From contig JBCCSZ010000362.1 in NCBI GenBank assembly GCA_039199225.1, positions 1-7,018 of the forward strand: a stretch of 7,018 nucleotides of DNA. The letters run 5' to 3'. Numbering within the stretch: the stretch's first letter is position 1; every line of letters starts with the position of its first letter. The notes under the pieces were generated by a model. The model did no database searches. It had not been told where the DNA came from and was given only the letters and a program-made list of their open reading frames with translations. Made by a program: the position numbers and the translations under genes. Below are positions 6,260 to 7,018 of the stretch, one piece after another. The stretch comes from JBCCSZ01 sp039199225. GTDB lineage: Bacteria > Bacteroidota > Bacteroidia > Chitinophagales > Saprospiraceae.

Positions 6260-6757
6260 TTAATCCCTGAGCAGATTTTCTTCTTGCATTACTTTAACAG
6301 CCTTTTCAATGTCAGATTTTTCGCCACTTAAACTTCCTGGAAGCATGATCAGTCTTTTGAGGACCTTCCCTTCTTCGCTTTCAAAAATGATCTCGAACCT
6401 AGGCCGTGTAAGTCCCGCTAATCCCTTGTTGAAGACCACTTTTCTGATTTGCTTCCTTTCAATGACTGCCGCAGCCGAATTATTGCGACTTCTATAGATG
6501 CTGTAAGCGGCAAAGCAGCCACCTATCGCAAACAGCGCCGAGGAGAAATTTTGCCCGTTTTTGAACGCATTAAATGACGAGTAAAAGAGCCAGATGGTTA
6601 TAAATCCGTAGAGGACCAAAATTCGACCAATGCTGTTGCCTACAACCACTTTGGAGGTATTTCCAATAATGCCATCTCTTGTCAGAACAATCTTGTCAGG
6701 CAGTACATGACAAAAGCCTGTTTTAGTTTTAAACTTTTTTTCTTCCATTTCAGTCAT
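6260..6757 (-). CDS. Hypothetical membrane protein with two TM segments and a possible PH-like C-terminal domain
   Basis: I do not recognise this 165-residue protein securely. A soluble N-terminal stretch 'FKTKTGFCHVLPDKIVLTRD' (9-28) has the strand pattern of a small beta domain that begins many Bacteroidota proteins of this size. It is followed by a helical hairpin in the membrane (about 43-62 and 71-88). Then comes a basic-rich cytosolic part 'VIERKQIRKVVFNKGLAGLT' (98-117), strands 'RFEIIFESEEGKVLKRLIML' (120-139) and a C-terminal helix 'EKSDIEKAVKVMQEENLL' (146-163). The strand-TM-TM-strand-helix order resembles YcxB or bacterial PH-like domain proteins, which is my best structural guess. 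ATG at 6757 is taken as start; ATG at codon 4 (6748) is equally possible, and neither has a Shine-Dalgarno. It lies 20 nt after the MFS gene, so the two are probably co-transcribed. Confidence 0.75.
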   Translation of the reverse strand: MTEMEEKKFKTKTGFCHVLPDKIVLTRDGIIGNTSKVVVGNSIGRILVLYGFITIWLFYSSFNAFKNGQNFSSALFAIGGCFAAYSIYRSRNNSAAAVIERKQIRKVVFNKGLAGLTRPRFEIIFESEEGKVLKRLIMLPGSLSGEKSDIEKAVKVMQEENLLRD

Positions 6758-6777
6758 TTTCTAAGGGGTAGAAAACG

Positions 6778-7018
6778 TTATTTTACTTCCTGGTAGCGAC
6801 TAAATAACAACACGGCCAGCATACAAAGGACAAAGCCAAATACACCCGAAAGCCGTATGCCCAAATCGTTGCCAGGGTCTTTTCCAAAGAGTGTCAAGAT
6901 GGCAAAAATCATAATGCCAAAGGTTTGGCCGAATTTGTTCGCTAGATTTCGCACGGCAAAAAACATGGCCTCTTTTTGCTGCCCGGTTTCCATGCCATCT
7001 TTTTCCGCCAATTCCGCA
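6778..7018 (-). CDS. C-terminus of an MFS transporter, GPH (sugar:cation symporter)-like (partial, 5' end outside window)
   Basis: The frame is open from the right edge (first full codon at 7015-7017) to a TAA at 6778-6780, giving 79 residues that start AELAEKDGMETGQQKEAMFF. The segment 'E..DGMETGQQKEAMFFAVRNLANKFGQTFG' is the loop and amphipathic start that precede TM11 in GPH/MFS_2-type carriers, where a D-x-x-x-TG-x-(R/Q)-(R/K)-E-(G/A)-x-(F/Y)-F pattern is usual. Two membrane helices follow ('FGQTFGIMIFAILTLFG' and 'LSGVFGFVLCMLAVLLFSRY'), then a short cytosolic tail. The protein would be an inner-membrane secondary transporter of a sugar or other organic solute; the substrate is not readable from this end. 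A TTG at 7009-7011 is not a start, because the frame continues past the window. The 165-residue hypothetical gene follows 20 nt downstream. Confidence 0.8.
   Translation of the reverse strand, partial: AELAEKDGMETGQQKEAMFFAVRNLANKFGQTFGIMIFAILTLFGKDPGNDLGIRLSGVFGFVLCMLAVLLFSRYQEVK

Noticed and set aside
6260..6757. Assignment of the 165-residue protein to an enzyme of purine biosynthesis, because small Bacteroidota proteins of this look are sometimes labelled so
   Set aside because: No ATP- or nucleotide-binding motif is present, and the two membrane helices do not fit a soluble synthase, so such a label would be wrong here.

Overview
The window looks like chromosome of a member of the Bacteroidota, and gene content and style would fit a Saprospiria-like lineage, although that finer placement is only an impression. 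The reasons are: starts with almost no Shine-Dalgarno sequence, AT-rich leaders before start codons, a TAnnTTTG-type -7 element, and protein variants (a split YeeE/YedE pair, a small SulP with a STAS tail, a UPF0114 protein) of a kind common in that phylum. No RNA gene, CRISPR array or intact mobile element is visible.

Layout. Positions 1-150 (+) hold the last 49 codons of a gene whose product resembles the C-terminus of a flavodoxin-fold NAD(P)H-dependent oxidoreductase. It converges on a block of five minus-strand genes that reads from 5021 down to 195: a small-conductance mechanosensitive channel (mscS-like), a SulP anion transporter with a C-terminal STAS domain, a sterol desaturase/fatty acid hydroxylase family di-iron membrane enzyme, and two YeeE/YedE-family half proteins. 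Gaps between them are 70, 97, 63 and 10 nt, so the last two are almost certainly co-transcribed and the others plausibly so. A 270-nt divergent region (5022-5291) separates mscS from a plus-strand UPF0114/YqhA-family membrane protein (5292-5747). A 512-nt stretch without a convincing gene follows (5748-6259), partly very AT-rich and possibly holding gene remnants. The right edge is a minus-strand pair: the C-terminus of an MFS/GPH-type transporter (running off the window), then 20 nt later a 165-residue two-TM protein of unknown function.

How the genes may work together. The two YeeE/YedE halves are expected to form one thiosulfate (or related sulfur compound) permease, and SulP proteins commonly carry sulfate or bicarbonate. 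The block therefore reads most simply as membrane transport of sulfur oxyanions, with an osmotic safety valve (MscS) and a lipid- or sterol-modifying membrane oxygenase interspersed. The functional tie of MscS and the hydroxylase to sulfur is inference from position only. I do not see a clearly new defence or mobile system; the least explained parts are the 165-residue protein, the hydroxylase's role in this block, and the 5748-6259 stretch.
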